Source: Elysia chlorotica (taxonomy: Eukaryota > Mollusca > Gastropoda > Plakobranchidae). From it: a DNA stretch of 64,000 nt. The DNA lies in NCBI GenBank assembly GCA_003991915.1, contig RQTK01000312.1, forward strand, positions 389,412 to 453,411, in the 5' to 3' direction. This document shows positions 37,201-49,768 of the stretch, piece by piece (position 1 is the first letter of the stretch; each line of letters begins with the position of its first letter). The position numbers and the translations under genes were made by a program. The notes beneath the pieces were generated by a model that did not search any database, was not told where the DNA came from, and worked only from the letters and a program-made list of their open reading frames with translations.

Positions 37201-39308
37201 GAGGCTGGAGGTCTCGGTAAGTGACAAAGGCTATTTGTCCAACCTGGATCTATGCTTTATCTACCATTGAGCAGATCTGTATCCAAATAAGTACCATAAC
37301 AGTATTTGGTTTAGACATAAATTATAAAGTTGGTAAATAGAGAAAGTTTTGATTGTAATCCTTGAAAGTGACTACTAGAATATAGAGTTTAAGGTGAATT
37401 ACAAAATGTTTTACCTTGTTTTCTTTTCTTTTTACATCAAAATGTTCTGCAGAATTTTACTATTTAGCATCTTCATGATGTAAGAAATAAAGTTATTGAA
37501 ACATAAATGGATTCATCTTTCAAGGAGAAGTTACATTTTGGAAAAAGCAGTTTGAAGTAATTTCCCTTTTTATTTCAGTGAAGCAGAAAATGAGGACAGA
37601 GATAAAGATGAACCTCGGAGCAGAGACTCAAGGGGCCCACCACGCGACAGAGATGAACGCGACTTACGAGGACCCCCCAGAGACCGTGACATCAGGGGTC
37701 CGCCCAGAGACGACCGTGATGGTCCCAGAGGACCAAGAGATGATTTCAGAGGTCCCCCGAGAGACAGGGAACGGGATGACTTCAGAGGTCCACCAAGGGA
37801 CAGGGACGACTTCAGGGGTCCACCAAGAGATCGCGATTTTAGAGACATACGTGGCCCACCAAGGGATGACAGAGGCCCAAGAGACCCTGGTGGACCACCT
37901 CCCAGGGACGACTGGAGAAGTGGCCGGTCTGACGACAGGCCGAAGCCAGCGGGCGACAGCTGGAGGTCTGGCCCAAGAGATGCTCCGAGGGACAGGGATG
38001 GTCCTAGGGACAGAGACGGCCCCAGGGACAGGGACGGCCCGCGAGACAGCTGGCGCGACCGGCGCGACGACAGGGCCCCCCGAGACAGAGATGATTGGAG
38101 GGGAGGAGACCGGGTTCCTGCAAGGGATGGACCTATGGGACGTGAGGGAGGTGGCTGGAGGGACAGGGCAGACAGAGACGAGCCCAGGAGAGGAGGGGAC
38201 AGAGAGGAAGGCGGGTCTTGGAGAAGAGGAGCACCCCCGCCTGACAAGGAGGACAGGAGAGGAGGCTTTGACAGAGATGAGAGGCGCGGCCCCCCTCGCG
38301 ATGACCGGGACAGACGAGGCCCCCCTCGTGATGGACCCAGAATTGAAAGGGATGGAGGAGCCTGGAGGAGAGGTAGGCTCACCTATTATCCTAAACTGAG
38401 GACATTATTTTTTTGCCATTTTATATATATAATCATATGAACTTTTTCACTTTTTGGAATTTGAGGTTTTACTGCGAAACCTGATTTGTGAAGGCAATTA
38501 AGGAGAAATTATTAAAAGCTTATATAAATGGATACATAACTTGAGATTGCAGTTTTGATTCACTGATCAAAGTGTGCAATGCTTGGTGAAAACAGGGTTC
38601 ACATTTCAGTTACCCATGTTAAGCCCTTTAGACTCCCAAGTTAAAACACTTTTTTTTTAAAGAATTGATAGTCCACATTTATTTCATTTTTGTACTTTGA
38701 AGCAATTGCTTGCTACTTGCTTTTTTTCAATAGCGCCCTACCTATGCACATTTAAAGTATAGAATTAGCCTTGTAATAATTGTATAATTTTTGGACCAAA
38801 ATAGTATCTGGGCTATCAATGACCATCACTGATTTTGAGTCATCATTATGCCTTTTGTTTGGCTGAGACAGGAGTCATGGTATCCCCGTCCTGTCTCGTG
38901 TGTGGCAGCACATAAAGTTGTCAGATGTCCGTCTTGGGGCCCGTCCACAATATAGCCTATATAGTGCTGCTGTTGGGCGTTAAACCAACCCAACAACAAC
39001 AACATGCCTTTTGTTTGAATAAGAATGGTTCAACTTACTAATTTATGCCCTTTGATCAGGACCTAAGCAAAAAAGTTGGTGAAAATCAGAGATATGTTAT
39101 TCATTTGTTAATATTATAGAAACATTGCATCCTTATATACAGTAGTGCAAACTTTACAAGTTATTAAAACGGAATGAAGTTTTCTTTAATGAGCATAAAC
39201 ATTCTCACTGTTATGCCCACAGACGGTCCTCCCAAAGAAGAGAAGAGAGAGCGGGAACCACCACAAGAGAAGACTGATGACGGCTGGACTACAGTCATGC
39301 GCGGCTAA
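19505..39308 (+). CDS. EIF3A: Eukaryotic translation initiation factor 3 subunit A, 20 exons (first exon not found)
   Basis: Largest scaffold subunit of the eIF3 complex, which binds the 40S ribosome in the cytosol. Exons: 19505-19695, 19984-20120, 21574-21737, 22672-22730, 23489-23629, 24486-24694, 24880-25051, 26773-26964, 28313-28429, 29104-29292, 29868-30005, 30537-30746, 31759-31863, 32218-32331, 32625-32747, 35796-35949, 36373-36535, 37034-37216, 37579-38372, 39223-39308 (TAA 39306-39308). All borders are AG/GT and phases agree; with one base from exon 1 they give 1,213 residues, against 1,382 in human. The N-terminus matches human closely ([43 protein letters not shown]). The PCI region is in exons 26773-29292 and the long charged coiled coil ([20 protein letters not shown]) in 29868-36535. 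The big exon 37579-38372 encodes an Arg/Asp/Gly/Pro tail with repeats such as GPPRDRD. The end is [10 protein letters not shown]. The missing first exon should encode about 16 residues. Confidence 0.97.
21977..22577. mobile_element. Short inverted-repeat DNA element (MITE-like)
   Basis: The left end attgtgctctatgcggattt and following cacaaaat reappears inverted at the right end (attttgtgaaatccgccata, then taagcacaat), giving terminal inverted repeats of about 29 bp on a 601-bp element. It encodes no transposase I can see. Its interior contains a tRNA-like SINE head scrap (gaattagctcaagtggtaga near 22265). It lies in the EIF3A intron between exons 21574-21737 and 22672-22730. I could not define a clear target duplication. 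Confidence 0.65.
25170..25440 (+). mobile_element. LINE 3' fragment: C-terminal zinc-knuckle region of a non-LTR reverse transcriptase
   Basis: Frame 25213-25431 reads [20 protein letters not shown], then a [13 protein letters not shown] segment and SISHIL. This is the conserved end of Jockey/I/Nimbus-like LINE ORF2 proteins, downstream of reverse transcriptase (and RNase H where present). The usual Cys-x2-Cys..His..Cys pattern is damaged: a Gly replaces one Cys and the last Cys is lost. The fragment is 5'-truncated and lies in the EIF3A intron before exon 26773. The LINE 3' UTR may extend to about 25900. Confidence 0.7.
28862..28910 (+). mobile_element. Single end of the MITE-like element
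   Basis: The words gcggatttcacaaaataggt and acactgaag match the left end of the element at 21977. No matching right end was found nearby, so this is a fragment or solo end. It is in the intron before EIF3A exon 29104. Confidence 0.55.
30160..30310 (+). repeat. Dispersed copy of the intron-array core
   Basis: Contains ggctccacggttggcatcag and ctgatcactacaaaactggc in the same order as the core of the array at 33030-35790, but here as a single diverged copy in the intron after EIF3A exon 29868-30005. The core was therefore probably a mobile sequence before it was amplified. Confidence 0.75.
30838..31290 (+). repeat. CT-rich tract with (CT)n microsatellite
   Basis: About 450 bp of pyrimidine-rich DNA on the + strand, densest at 31165-31280 where CT dinucleotides are almost pure. 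It lies in the EIF3A intron between exons 30537-30746 and 31759-31863. Ser/Leu-rich and Arg/Glu-rich reading frames here are artefacts. Confidence 0.9.
33030..35790 (+). repeat. ~350-bp tandem array with three-unit higher-order structure, filling an EIF3A intron
   Basis: Eight units, located by the core word ggctccacggttggcatcaa (or cag) near 33117, 33478, 33810, 34156, 34538, 34852, 35203 and 35568. After the core, units come in two types. Type I continues with gtttgttggaatattccctc-like sequence and atggatgcattgcaagctca. Type II continues with aaattgggaactctccattg, gagagtgaaattcagcttaa and taattcagtatttttataac. The order is [11 protein letters not shown], so units repeat every third position (about 1,040 bp). 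The last type II unit runs into the acceptor of exon 35796. Confidence 0.88.
38862..39003 (+). mobile_element. SINE copy lacking the tRNA-like head
   Basis: Begins ggctgagacaggagtcatgg, continues through gtcagatgtccgtcttgggg, and ends gttgggcgttaaaccaaccc with a CAACAA tail. It lies in the last EIF3A intron. The 5' truncation is typical of incomplete reverse transcription. The flanks share tgccttttgttt (just before the copy and at 39005), a likely target-site duplication. Confidence 0.85.
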
Positions 39309-39818
39309 GATCATGCAGTTTATCGACATTCTGGATATGGAAAAGCACCTGACAATTTTTTTTCTTCTTTTACCCAACTTAATGGAAATGGGTAACAATT
39401 GCTTATCATCCACCGTAAATATTATTTATTGCAATGATACAGATTTTCTCTTCGTTTTACAAAACATCTTACGGTTGTTTATACGACCCAAAAAGGGGCA
39501 ACTTAGTTTTCCTTCAGTGCTTGCTTGAGCTCTTGCAGGTAGTGGGCGGATCGGTGATCAATCACCCGTCAGGCAGATGTGACCATACTGCGCCTAAACT
39601 TCACATTAACAACTTTTCTTTTATGCAGCTTTCTTATTCAGTTTGACGGAGAATTTTAAACATTTATGCGTATGATTGATTAATTATGAAGACGCAAGAG
39701 CAGTTTTGAGAATGTGAAAACGATTGAAAATGTTAAAACTTGACAATAGACCCAGAATTGAAGAACTAAGTAGGCTTGAAAGTGAGACTAGCATGCAAAC
39801 CAAAACAATGTGAATAAT

Positions 39819-39824
39819 AATAAA
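39819..39824 (+). promoter_or_regulatory. Likely EIF3A polyadenylation signal
   Basis: AATAAA about 510 bp after the EIF3A stop, followed by a downstream T-rich stretch at 39857-39880, as expected for a cleavage region. A second AATAAA at 40845-40850 could serve a longer 3' UTR. Confidence 0.45.
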
Positions 39825-41518
39825 CTGTGCCTTGGTTCTAAATTTCATGATTCCTCTTTTTTTTTTTTTTTTTTTCTAAAACTTTCTCACAAGTACTTTT
39901 GGGTTCAAGCGTAGATACAGTACCAGCGTTGTAACGAGTACTAACACAGATTAAAGTCGAAGTTAATCGACACTGTTTTAACGAGGCGTAAACTTACACG
40001 GATTTAAGACCTTATAAAATAAAACTATTTTAGCTTCGCCAATGCCGTTTGGTAGGTAATATATTTAGCATGTACGTAAAGTGCTCTTAAAATTTCAGAC
40101 ATACTGACCGCATAAGATTTGAGAAATCGTCTATAAAAAGTGTCACCATTTGTCCTTAGATTTAGTTAACGTTTGATTTTGTTATTTTTCCTATGTTCTA
40201 TATCTTTCTTAAATTAATGCCTAGCAGGAACAAAAAAATATGTGCATGTTTTTTAAATACAGTTCTGAGGCATTGTATAAGTTTTACAATCAATTATCAA
40301 TTATGTTAGCTTCAACATTGCATTGTGTTGGTGTGGATAAGTCTAATAACTAGCAGGAGCGAAACAGAGAAATCCCATTCAACCCAGTAGTTGACCTCGT
40401 GATCCGTTCAGGTTAAGGGAGGCGCAACGAGCACCTGAACAGCAAATTAAGTTGCCGCTTTCAAACAACCATGATCTTCTTAATTGGGCTTTGGTTATAA
40501 TTTTTTTTTTTTAAATTAAGATTATTCAATTGTCTTTTATTCCTTTTTTGCCACTATCATCATGTTGGATTTTGTCTGAAGCCAAACATTTTATATAGAT
40601 TGCTTGACAACATTGAAGTCAATTTAAGCAAATTTGTAATGTTCGGAACATAGCCATATTGGTAGAACTGTATTCTATGAACATTTCTTTTCAATATGTT
40701 TTGATGGTTAAGAGTAGCAATTCGTAAATATGTATGGATTTTGTTTTAGCAATGTGTCATGAAAAATATTGCTTGTCCTGGCATCAAAATTTGCAATGCA
40801 AAATAATTCTGTAGCTATGATGTATTATTTGATTTCTGGTATGAAATAAATTTTGAAGAGATCTTACGTTTTACTGAATTCTCTAACTCTTACGAAAAAT
40901 ACCTAGTATTCAATAATTTTATTTCACTGCTGCTGTGACATTAGTCCATGTCATGTGTGTTGCATAAAATGTGGAAACCAAATTTATATGCTACAGCATC
41001 ACTAAATTACATTGTATCTGAATTATTCACTTTATAAACATCTTTAATGAAGACTTTTCCAGTCTCCTCGTGGGATATTTTAGTAAACCTTAGGGGATGG
41101 AAACTATTTTAACCTTCAAGGCCACCCGTGGGCAAACACCCCGCTTGTGAAAGATAAAAATGCATAATTCTTTTTATTGGCCCCAATTATGAGATATCTA
41201 ACATGCATTCCAATAATCTGCAAGCCAATTCTTTTTTAAAGGGTAACTCTAGATTTTAGGCGCTCCAATACTATTTAAATTTCAAAGTCCCTGTTTTGTG
41301 TTTGTTTTTTCGTTTTAGTTTGTTGTTTGTTGTTTTTGTTATTTTTTGTGATTTTGTTGTTTGTTTTTTTTTTTTGTTTTTTTGCTTTTTTTGTGTGGGG
41401 GGGGGGGGTAATGTGGTGTAAGTCAAATTCGGGTTTAAATACATGGTCCAGAGGGCAAGGCTTCACTGTATAGGAATTGAAAAAATTGGACGTTGAATAC
41501 TTACTTTCATCCAAGCAG
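39825..41518. other. Non-coding 3' flank of EIF3A
   Basis: AT-rich sequence without supported exons. Includes a T-rich and poly-G stretch at 41290-41409 (a G run of about 12) that creates Lys/Thr-rich antisense frames. May contain an extended EIF3A 3' UTR up to the AATAAA at 40845. Confidence 0.6.
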
Positions 41519-41655
41519 AACCGGCTGAGACAAGAGTCATGGTATCCCTGCCTGTGTGGCAGCATATGAAATTGTCAGACGTCCGTCTTGGGGCCCGTCT
41601 ACAATATAGCCTATATAGTGCTGCTGTTGGACGTTAAACCAACCCAACCAATCCA
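41519..41655 (+). mobile_element. SINE copy lacking the tRNA-like head
   Basis: Starts gaaccggctgagacaagagt and ends gttggacgttaaaccaaccc. It has a small deletion in the middle (cctgcctgtgtggcagc). Otherwise nearly the same as the copies at 12719 and 38862. Confidence 0.85.
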
Positions 41656-41659
41656 AGCT

Positions 41660-41930
41660 GGACATAGTGAGCGACTTGTCCAAAAGAGGTCCACCCACAG
41701 AGTACAGACACATTCAAGAGGCTAAGTTTATGTTTCGCTCTATTTGAAACATTTTAGTGTAGAGCAGAACCTAGTGAGAGCCTCTTTCATAAAAAAGGTT
41801 CACACACAGACACATTCAAGAGCATAAGTTAATGTTTCGCTCTATTTGAAACACTTTAGTTTGGACCAGAAAACAATTAAAGCCTTGAAAAAACTGGTGC
41901 ATGCACAGACACATTCCAGAGAATAATTAT
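41660..41930 (+). repeat. Three-copy imperfect tandem repeat, ~100 bp
   Basis: The motifs cacagacacattcaagag, taagtttatgtttcgctcta and tttgaaacattttagt recur around 41706, 41806 and (more diverged) 41895. No coding sign. Confidence 0.65.
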
Positions 41931-42544
41931 GCTTGAGCGTCAGTACAATGACCCTGTTGGTGTTGTCAGATCGAACAGTGAAAGCAAGGGCTAAACTTTA
42001 TAAAGGTTGCGCCATAGAACGATAAGCAGGATTCCCAAATTTCACGACCCCAATTTGCGGCAAAAATAATACTGCCACGAATAAATAAAAATCCCAAAAT
42101 GGAAGAAATGTCAATGCACATGTATATTTTTTGTAATATTCTAATAAAACTACAGATATTATTTACTATAACATTTCACTTAGCAGTTATCAGTGACATC
42201 TTACCTCTAGACAGCTACACTACTACTGTTACTAATAATAAGTAGATCTGAAATTTTAGATGTAAAAATGCTGACAATTTTAAGCTAAGGTATTAATTTT
42301 TGTCTTAATAATTTGTGTACAGGTTGCCTATGATGAAATCTTTGACAATGGGCACTGTGCCCCTTGCGTTTACTAACACACCCGACGCCACTGGCTCAAC
42401 ACAAAAAAGCCGTCGGTTTGGCTTGAGTGCTTCCTCCTTTTCTCTGTCCCCTCTCTCTATCTTTCTCCCTCCATTAGCCTGAGGCTTTCTGTTAGTTATT
42501 TGTATTCTCTTATTCTTTGTCTTTCCTATATCCATATCCTTAAG

Positions 42545-43356
42545 TGGGTACACAAGAAATGCAGCGGGCTGAAACGCCTGACGAAGGACTCAGATTTCAA
42601 GTGCAGTCGATGCCAGGGAACTGCGAGACCAATCGATGGCAGACCACAGAGTGAAGTCCAGGTGGGATCTGACAAGCTGGATGTCGTAGCTTCTTTCTGC
42701 TACCTGGGAGATATGCTCTCGGCAGCTGGTGGCTGTGACCTTGCAACCACAACACGTGTGAAGACAGCTTGGAAGAAGTTTAAAGAACTACTACCAGTTC
42801 TTTTGTCTCGCCACCTCTCATACAAGACGCGGGGTCATGTGTACAGCACTTGTGTGCAGAGTGCAATGCTCCATGCTAGCGAGACATGGCCCTTGACCAA
42901 GCCAAACCTTCAACGCCTGCAGAGAAACGACAGGGCAATGATAAGACAGATCTGCAATGTGAAGCCAGAAGATGTGGCCACCACTAGGTCAAATGAGCTA
43001 TTGACGCTTCTTGGCCTTGAGGACCTGAACCTCATTCTGAAGGAGAGAAGACTCCGGTGGTATGGCCACGTGGAACGGTCAAGCGGAGCTATCAAGACAG
43101 CATTGGACATGCAAGTAACAGGAAGTCGTGGAAAAGGGAGACCCAGAATGACATGGAAGCAGGTGACAGAGAGGGATCGGAAAGACTGGAAACTCTCAAC
43201 AACTGACCCTCATGACAGAAACACCTGGAGATCTGGTGTGAGATCAGCCATGCGTGCAGCAAGCCAGCTACCTGGAAGGGGGTCCACTGATGTGGATGTT
43301 GCCCCAGTACCTGCACGTTAATCAAAATACCGATGATGATGATGATGATGATGATT
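42545..43356 (+). mobile_element. 5'-truncated LINE with (GAT)n tail; C-terminal ORF2 region open for 260 codons
   Basis: The open frame contains WVHKKCSGLKR and FKCSRCQG (a PHD-like Cys/His cluster), then VVASFCYLGDML, AAGGCDLATTTRVKTAWKKF, LQRNDRAMIRQICN, RRLRWYGHVERS and RGKGRPRMTWKQVTERDRKD, ending at the stop 43319-43321. This is the standard C-terminal end of a class of metazoan non-LTR retrotransposon reverse transcriptases. The element ends in eight GAT repeats, a typical LINE-type 3' tail. Catalytic reverse-transcriptase motifs are not in this copy. The lack of stops over 260 codons suggests recent insertion. Confidence 0.88.
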
Positions 43357-46250
43357 CCTCTTTCTCTCTCTCCTCCATCGACTACACCACGCTACTCTTT
43401 TCTGTTTCCCGTCTTTCTTTTTTTTTTTTTTTTATCTTCTGGCCCTCTTACCCCCTTATTTTCATTCACTATGCCTTTTACCACCATTTGCCTCTCCCTT
43501 TCTCTCCCATCTTCTCTGTCTCGTCCAGTGTTGTTAATACGTGTACTTATGTTTTCTTTGATACCCTGTACACTGTGCTTTGTACCTAGGAACGAACCTG
43601 ATTGGTCATCGGGCCGGGTCCACCTGCTTTGTTAACACTAACAGTAGTCTACATGGGATCTTCCTTAAAATTTTAAATTTTGGTTTTGGATGGCAAAAAT
43701 TGCTCACACGAATCTGCTCAGTTTTTTTTTACTTTCTTCTCTCTTATTGGCCACATACACATATAGATCTAGGCCTAAGTTCAGTGCATACCTGACAAAT
43801 TACAGGGACCAGAACTTTCATATTAAAATTAAACTTTTCGCATCGCATGGTTTTAGTTCTATTGCTTGTGTGCACACTTCAATCAAAAGAAATTTCGAAT
43901 TATCAGATGTCAAATTAAGTGGTGTGCACTGCAGGCTACATGAAATATTTGTTTAGCAAGTAAAATACTCTCCCATGAAGATGACACGTAAATGTACTTG
44001 CATTTGCAACTACATTAATTGAGAGACCTTAGACCCACAGGTTATTTAAATTTAACATTGACATTCTGTGTTATGGACACATGCTTCGATGCCGATTTAA
44101 AGAACGTACGGTCTTTCCACTAGATTGCTTATGTATGCGTATATATAATTATGCCATTGAAGTAAAGATTGTAAAGGCAAAAAGTGAAGTGAAAGAAAAA
44201 TGATTTTTTTTTTTTTGGTCTTCAAATCGAAGGCTTTTAGTAATGATCCTATTCAGCAACAACATCCCAAAGTGGATAACCGAAGACTTGGCTGATCACA
44301 TGATTGCCGACACCACAAGTAACTTATCGGGAGTAAAGCTTGGTGGTTGATTTAGAACCTTTCCTTAATAGAGATACATAATACCATAGGACCATTTGTA
44401 CCCCAGGTGTCAGCGATTGTCTTCGGAACTAATTCACAACTAAACTCTCAAATTTATCATGAGCAACAAAAATAATCAGTTATACCCTTTGATATGCATA
44501 CATGTACATCTATCTAGTCCACTTCTATACTTATACACATGGATTATATTTTGAAAGAGCAAAAATTTTTCAGTGATATTATTAAATCCATTTTTAACTG
44601 AAACACAATTTGATTAAAAAGAGCAAGCCAAAAGTACAGGTAAACACATGACACCTATTGAGGACACAAACTGCAAAGAAAGAACTTCAGGGTGATTTAT
44701 ATTTAGATGCATTTATTTGAAGTGATTTCTCACTTCCTCTTTGTAAAACAAGCAATATCATCACATACTGGCACTGGTCTATTATGGATGCCCCAACACA
44801 TCTAGGAAGAAAACAACATCGTTTTTGCATACAATTGGTGACTATTGCAAGCAATTTGATTAACGTATAGTTTCATAAATCAGGCAATTTAATTTTAACA
44901 TTTGAGCCATTCTCCATCAGGATATCGCAAAATTTAACAAGTTGTGGGAAAAAAAAACCTTTGTTAAAAATCATGCTCGTTTTTTTTGTTTTGTATTCCT
45001 TTTGTCTTGTGTAAACATCATACACATACGGTCACGTTTTGTGTCGCCTCAAGATAATTTAAAATTAATGGTTCAATTCTACATATAAAATTAAAAACGT
45101 TACATTACATTAGGCAGCTTTTGAAACTGTTTCATGACGTTCAATAATAATTAAGACTTTCAAGGTTTGTTTATTTTGGAAGACGATAACATTAATTTTG
45201 TTTTCACACGGTCACATTTTGTGTTCGACCTTTGGAGAATGGCTCATTGGCATGTAAATGAAAAAGGATGACTAAGATAAGTAAACTAGCAAATTGTGGG
45301 GCCTATATTTTCTCAAACCAGTGGTAAAAATCTTTCTCTGGCCGCGTACAATGGTAAAGCCATAGGCAGTTTCCTCTTCTACCAATAGGTCTTCTTTTGG
45401 TGTAAATATTTTTAAATATACACAATGTATCTCCATGGCTCTACTGCTAACAGGCAGCAATAAGGAAAAGCAAGAGAACAAATTCAATTCTAAGAGCATA
45501 AATGACTATGCTAGCTTGATTTTAAGGCCAGCATATAAAATGTGAATGTGGTTTCAAATCAATGGTTCCCCTCATGCAAATGTCCATCCTCTAAATTTTC
45601 AATATTTCACCTTTTCAATGGAGGAAGAGATTGAGAAAGACAACAATATTGATATGGAAAAATGCAATTGAATTTGTCATGGATTGTAGTTTTAAATTCC
45701 AAGATTACATTCATGTGTATTTATGCAAAATATTTCTTTGAAAAACAATATCAATTTTAGTAAACTTTAGTGGTCATGAGTGACATACAATAAACATTTT
45801 ATTGTATATCACTTAAAATGTAGACAATTGTACTGATCTATACAAAGATACACTGTGTTTATTTATTGAATGTATGATTATGAAATACTTCATATGGATA
45901 ACATAATTATGTATTTACATAAAACAAACTACCACATGAATGTTCTCCATAAACTAGCAATTAATCACTATAAAACAATGATGTTATTTGTAATATGTAC
46001 ATATAGTGGTTGATGCCCATCAAACCAGTTAAATATGTGTATGTATTTTGAACAAAAGAACGCAATAGCTATCAGATCAGCTATGAAAACAATACGTGAA
46101 CATTTTGTGCACATTCTCTGATAATGATGATAATGGTGCTATTGATGCTACTGCAGTACTTCCACTGGTGGCGATAGTAACAGAAGCACTATCTGTAACT
46201 GAAACAAGAGGGGTAGTAGAAACAGTACATGTAGTAGTAATACTAGCAGC
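43357..46250. other. Non-coding stretch
   Basis: AT-rich DNA. I see no exon with good splice borders and no repeat family I recognise. A minus-strand frame at 45272-45499 is open but has no recognisable motif and no supporting context. Confidence 0.5.
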
Positions 46251-46254
46251 AGCA

Positions 46255-46293
46255 GTACAGTAGAAGCAGCAGCAGCAGCAGCAGTAGTAATAG

Positions 46294-46344
<51 letters not shown>

Positions 46345-46358
46345 CACTACCACTACCA

Positions 46359-46447
<89 letters not shown>
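46255..46447 (+). repeat. (CAG)n/(CTA)n compound microsatellite
   Basis: A short CAG run (46265-46285) leads into about 160 bp of ACT/CTA triplets with a few CCA interruptions at 46343-46364. The all-Val antisense frame is an artefact. Confidence 0.93.
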
Positions 46448-46448
<1 letters not shown>

Positions 46449-46449
46449 A

Positions 46450-47660
46450 TACAACTACAGCCTCACACAATGCTTCTATGGACCTGGGAAACTTTAATTT
46501 TGAAAAACTTTATACATTAATCTAATAATTTCAGTCTTAAAACTGTACGATACACAATATGGATCCAAAACTTAATACTCGTATCTTGACAAAGCTTAAA
46601 ATTAATTAGATACGGTACACAATATTGACAGAAAAAAAATTTTAAATTTTAAATGAACTAAAATTGGTTCATGGTTTCTTAAAAAATACCCATTAATATC
46701 AATGTAACAACAACACATACAACAATTGTTATTACAGTGTTCTAAAATATTAAGGGATCATTTTAAAGTTGAAGAAAGTTTACTTTCATATTTGTTCATT
46801 ATTATTCTTACTTTTATCCCATTGATGGAAAGAAATCATTAAACCAAATACATGTAACTGCTTAGCCTTTCAAACCATGCTATGGCTGAGTTCAAGGAAA
46901 ATATGTGGTTAAAATATATGAGTAGCTAAAATAAATTCCTAAGATTATTGCAAACTGCAAAACATAAGCTTATTTCAATTAAAATTGAAAATTAAATTAA
47001 AAAAAAATTAATAGAAGAAACACAAGTTGTAAACACAAAATACTAGGCTGTGTAGACCTGAATAATATGAAAGTCACAACTAAAAAAAAATCATAATCAC
47101 ATTCAAACCAGAAATTGTTCCATGGGGATCGGAAGACTGTCAACAGAAAAGTTTAAAATACCGTGCACTATTTATGGAGATTAAACTGACAAGTAATTAC
47201 AATGGACTATGAGGATGAAGTCAAAGATCACTGGAGAAAAAGCATAAGAATTTCAACAGCGGCAAACAAAAACAAATCTTAAATGAAAAGCAGCACAATC
47301 CTTAATGACTTTTACAAATGCTGATTTAATAGTGAAATTGGATTTTAGATTGCACCCCTTTCATGGTCATTATTATGCTTTGTAAAACATAATTATACGT
47401 TGAAAATGGTAGAGTTATGAGAATCAACAAAATTGGCCAGTTTTAGCACAAAGCATGGGATTTTCTTGATACATTGAAACGGCCAAGACAGACTGTTATT
47501 TTCAACTGCTACGTTCACAAGAACGATCTATGTATTGCACTTTCTAATGTGGGGACTAGAATTGCAAATAAAAAAACGAAAAGCACCACAAATCAATAAA
47601 TAAACAAAGAACCCCCCACCCACCACCCACGAGACCCAAAAAAAAAAAAAAAAAAAAAAA

Positions 47661-47691
<31 letters not shown>

Positions 47692-49765
47692 AAAAAAAAA
47701 GGCATTAACTTTTGTACATTTAAAAATTCATTTTGAAAAAAAAATGCAAAAAATAATTTCTCTTCATACCTAAGGTATCATATATTATATTGTATTTTAT
47801 TTTTTCCACTTTTCAAAACATTTATGATTATCTTGTTATCTTAGCTAATAAATTTGAAAGATGAAACAGGGAGAACTAATACATTTGTTCCTTATTTGAG
47901 AAATAATTTGACACTATTTAAAAAAAATGTATGAGAAAGAAGGAATTGAATGATAACTTTTCAATTTGAATTTAGCTCAATCAAAGTATGGCAAGGCACT
48001 TTAAAAAGACATATGGAGAAAAGTTTTAATCAAAACATGTACATACATGTAATTAATTATATTCATTGTGTAGTTCAACTCAAGATCTATAATCATTACG
48101 GCATAATATCAAGAAAAAAGGAAATATCACAAACGATCTGTCTTGCTTTTCTAGCTAAAAAAAATTCTTATTACCTTCACAATCACGTGGAACTGAAAGA
48201 ATTAACATATGAAATTAATCAGGTGTGCTCAAAAATTTTGCCCTGTGAAGCCCAATCACTAACATTATAGATACAAACTGAGATACAAGCACACAATTTT
48301 TTTCAATGCGTTAATCCATTTCGTCATCAATAGAAAGGCTGCGACATCTCAGAATTACCAGCAAGGGACAAAACATCACATAGAAGAGCCTTAAAGGGAT
48401 GTATAATCAATTCCGTTTCTTTTTTTCAACTTTTTAAAAGTAACCTTAACGTCTGTAGTTGGTTTTCATACTTCAGGTTCACCATAAAGTTATGCAATGA
48501 GAATATATTTTTTTTCCATGTGATTTCCTTTAACAAAAGAACAGTATCATTAATGAGCAATGTATTTATCACAACCTTCATAAATGACAACAAAGCAAGA
48601 AAAAACCCTTTACAATGCATTTCCGTGGGAGTAATCGACAAACGGATAAAGAATATTTATATACTTAATATACCCAAAGATCATAAATATAAACTCTCTG
48701 TTACCTTACCAACCAGTGTCAAATTATACCATTATGGTGCGACAGAAAATTATAAAACCAATACCTTGGCTTGGCAATGAGTCCAACTGCGTCAGACCAA
48801 TAATCTGTTACTCACAATGAATCTTACAATCATGAAAAAAACGAAGTAGATTCTTACAACTACAACAAATCTCGATGTTTGACAAGATATTGATAAAACA
48901 CTCAATGTTTCAGTGGACAACTACAAGAACATACTGAAACATCCTGAGGGCCAACGACTACAAATATTGAATACAAAGATAAACGGTAGAGAACTGTGAG
49001 GCTTTAGCCATCGGCTCAGAGATTTTCAGTGATGAAGCAGCAGGTAAAAGCTGACACGTGGCAAAGAAGAAAGAGAGAGGAGAGATATAGAACACAATCT
49101 GTATTTTTAATTGCACTAGGTAACAATATTGAAAGTCCTGTGGAGACAATGATTTCATTCCTCAACCTCAAAGAAAAATAAGACTTTATAATTCTGCTAA
49201 AAATTAGACTTTGTTTTAGACAGTATCACTTACAATATCCAATATCATCTCAATTGAGTTTTAAATCAATGTTGAAAACCAATCAAATAATTATATAGCC
49301 TACACGCCTACTGCCTTATAATATCTATACCCATTGCTCCGACCCCACCCATTTTATATCACCCTGTATCATTCTGATGTAAGAAGAAAATTAATAATAT
49401 TATGAAAAGTAGGATACCATATTTTCTAACTGTCCCTTGTACAAATGACAACTAAAATAAAACATCAAACTATTTGCATGCAAACGCCAATACTCATTCC
49501 CATGCAGATGGGGTGAAGAGGAATGAAGCATTGTACTTTCTTTTTCATTAACGCTTCAAATAGAGGATAATTTCCTACTGTAATACAATTTGCAAATTTT
49601 AGAATACAAAAACTGAAGTCACCTGGTGTCTCAGATATGCAAAGGAAGATACCGGTACTAGCAACAGAAAAGAATTGCAGAAGTCGTATCACAGAACCTC
49701 ATGATGTAAATCTACCTCCGGTTTGGTCCGCACAGAATACTCATGCCTTTCCAAATACTCGGTTA
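46450..49765. other. Non-coding stretch with an A/C homopolymer block at 47637-47699
   Basis: Very AT-rich. The block at 47637-47699 is about 23 A, then 22 C, then 18 A around a single G. The rest shows no exon or repeat that I can support. It may be part of a long 3' region of the minus-strand zinc transporter gene. Confidence 0.5.
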
Positions 49766-49768
49766 ATT

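Noticed and set aside
37570-38399. A 273-codon + frame and a 270-codon antisense frame as separate genes
   Set aside because: The frame that continues the EIF3A splice phases and matches its known tail composition is a different one; these are shadows of repetitive codons.
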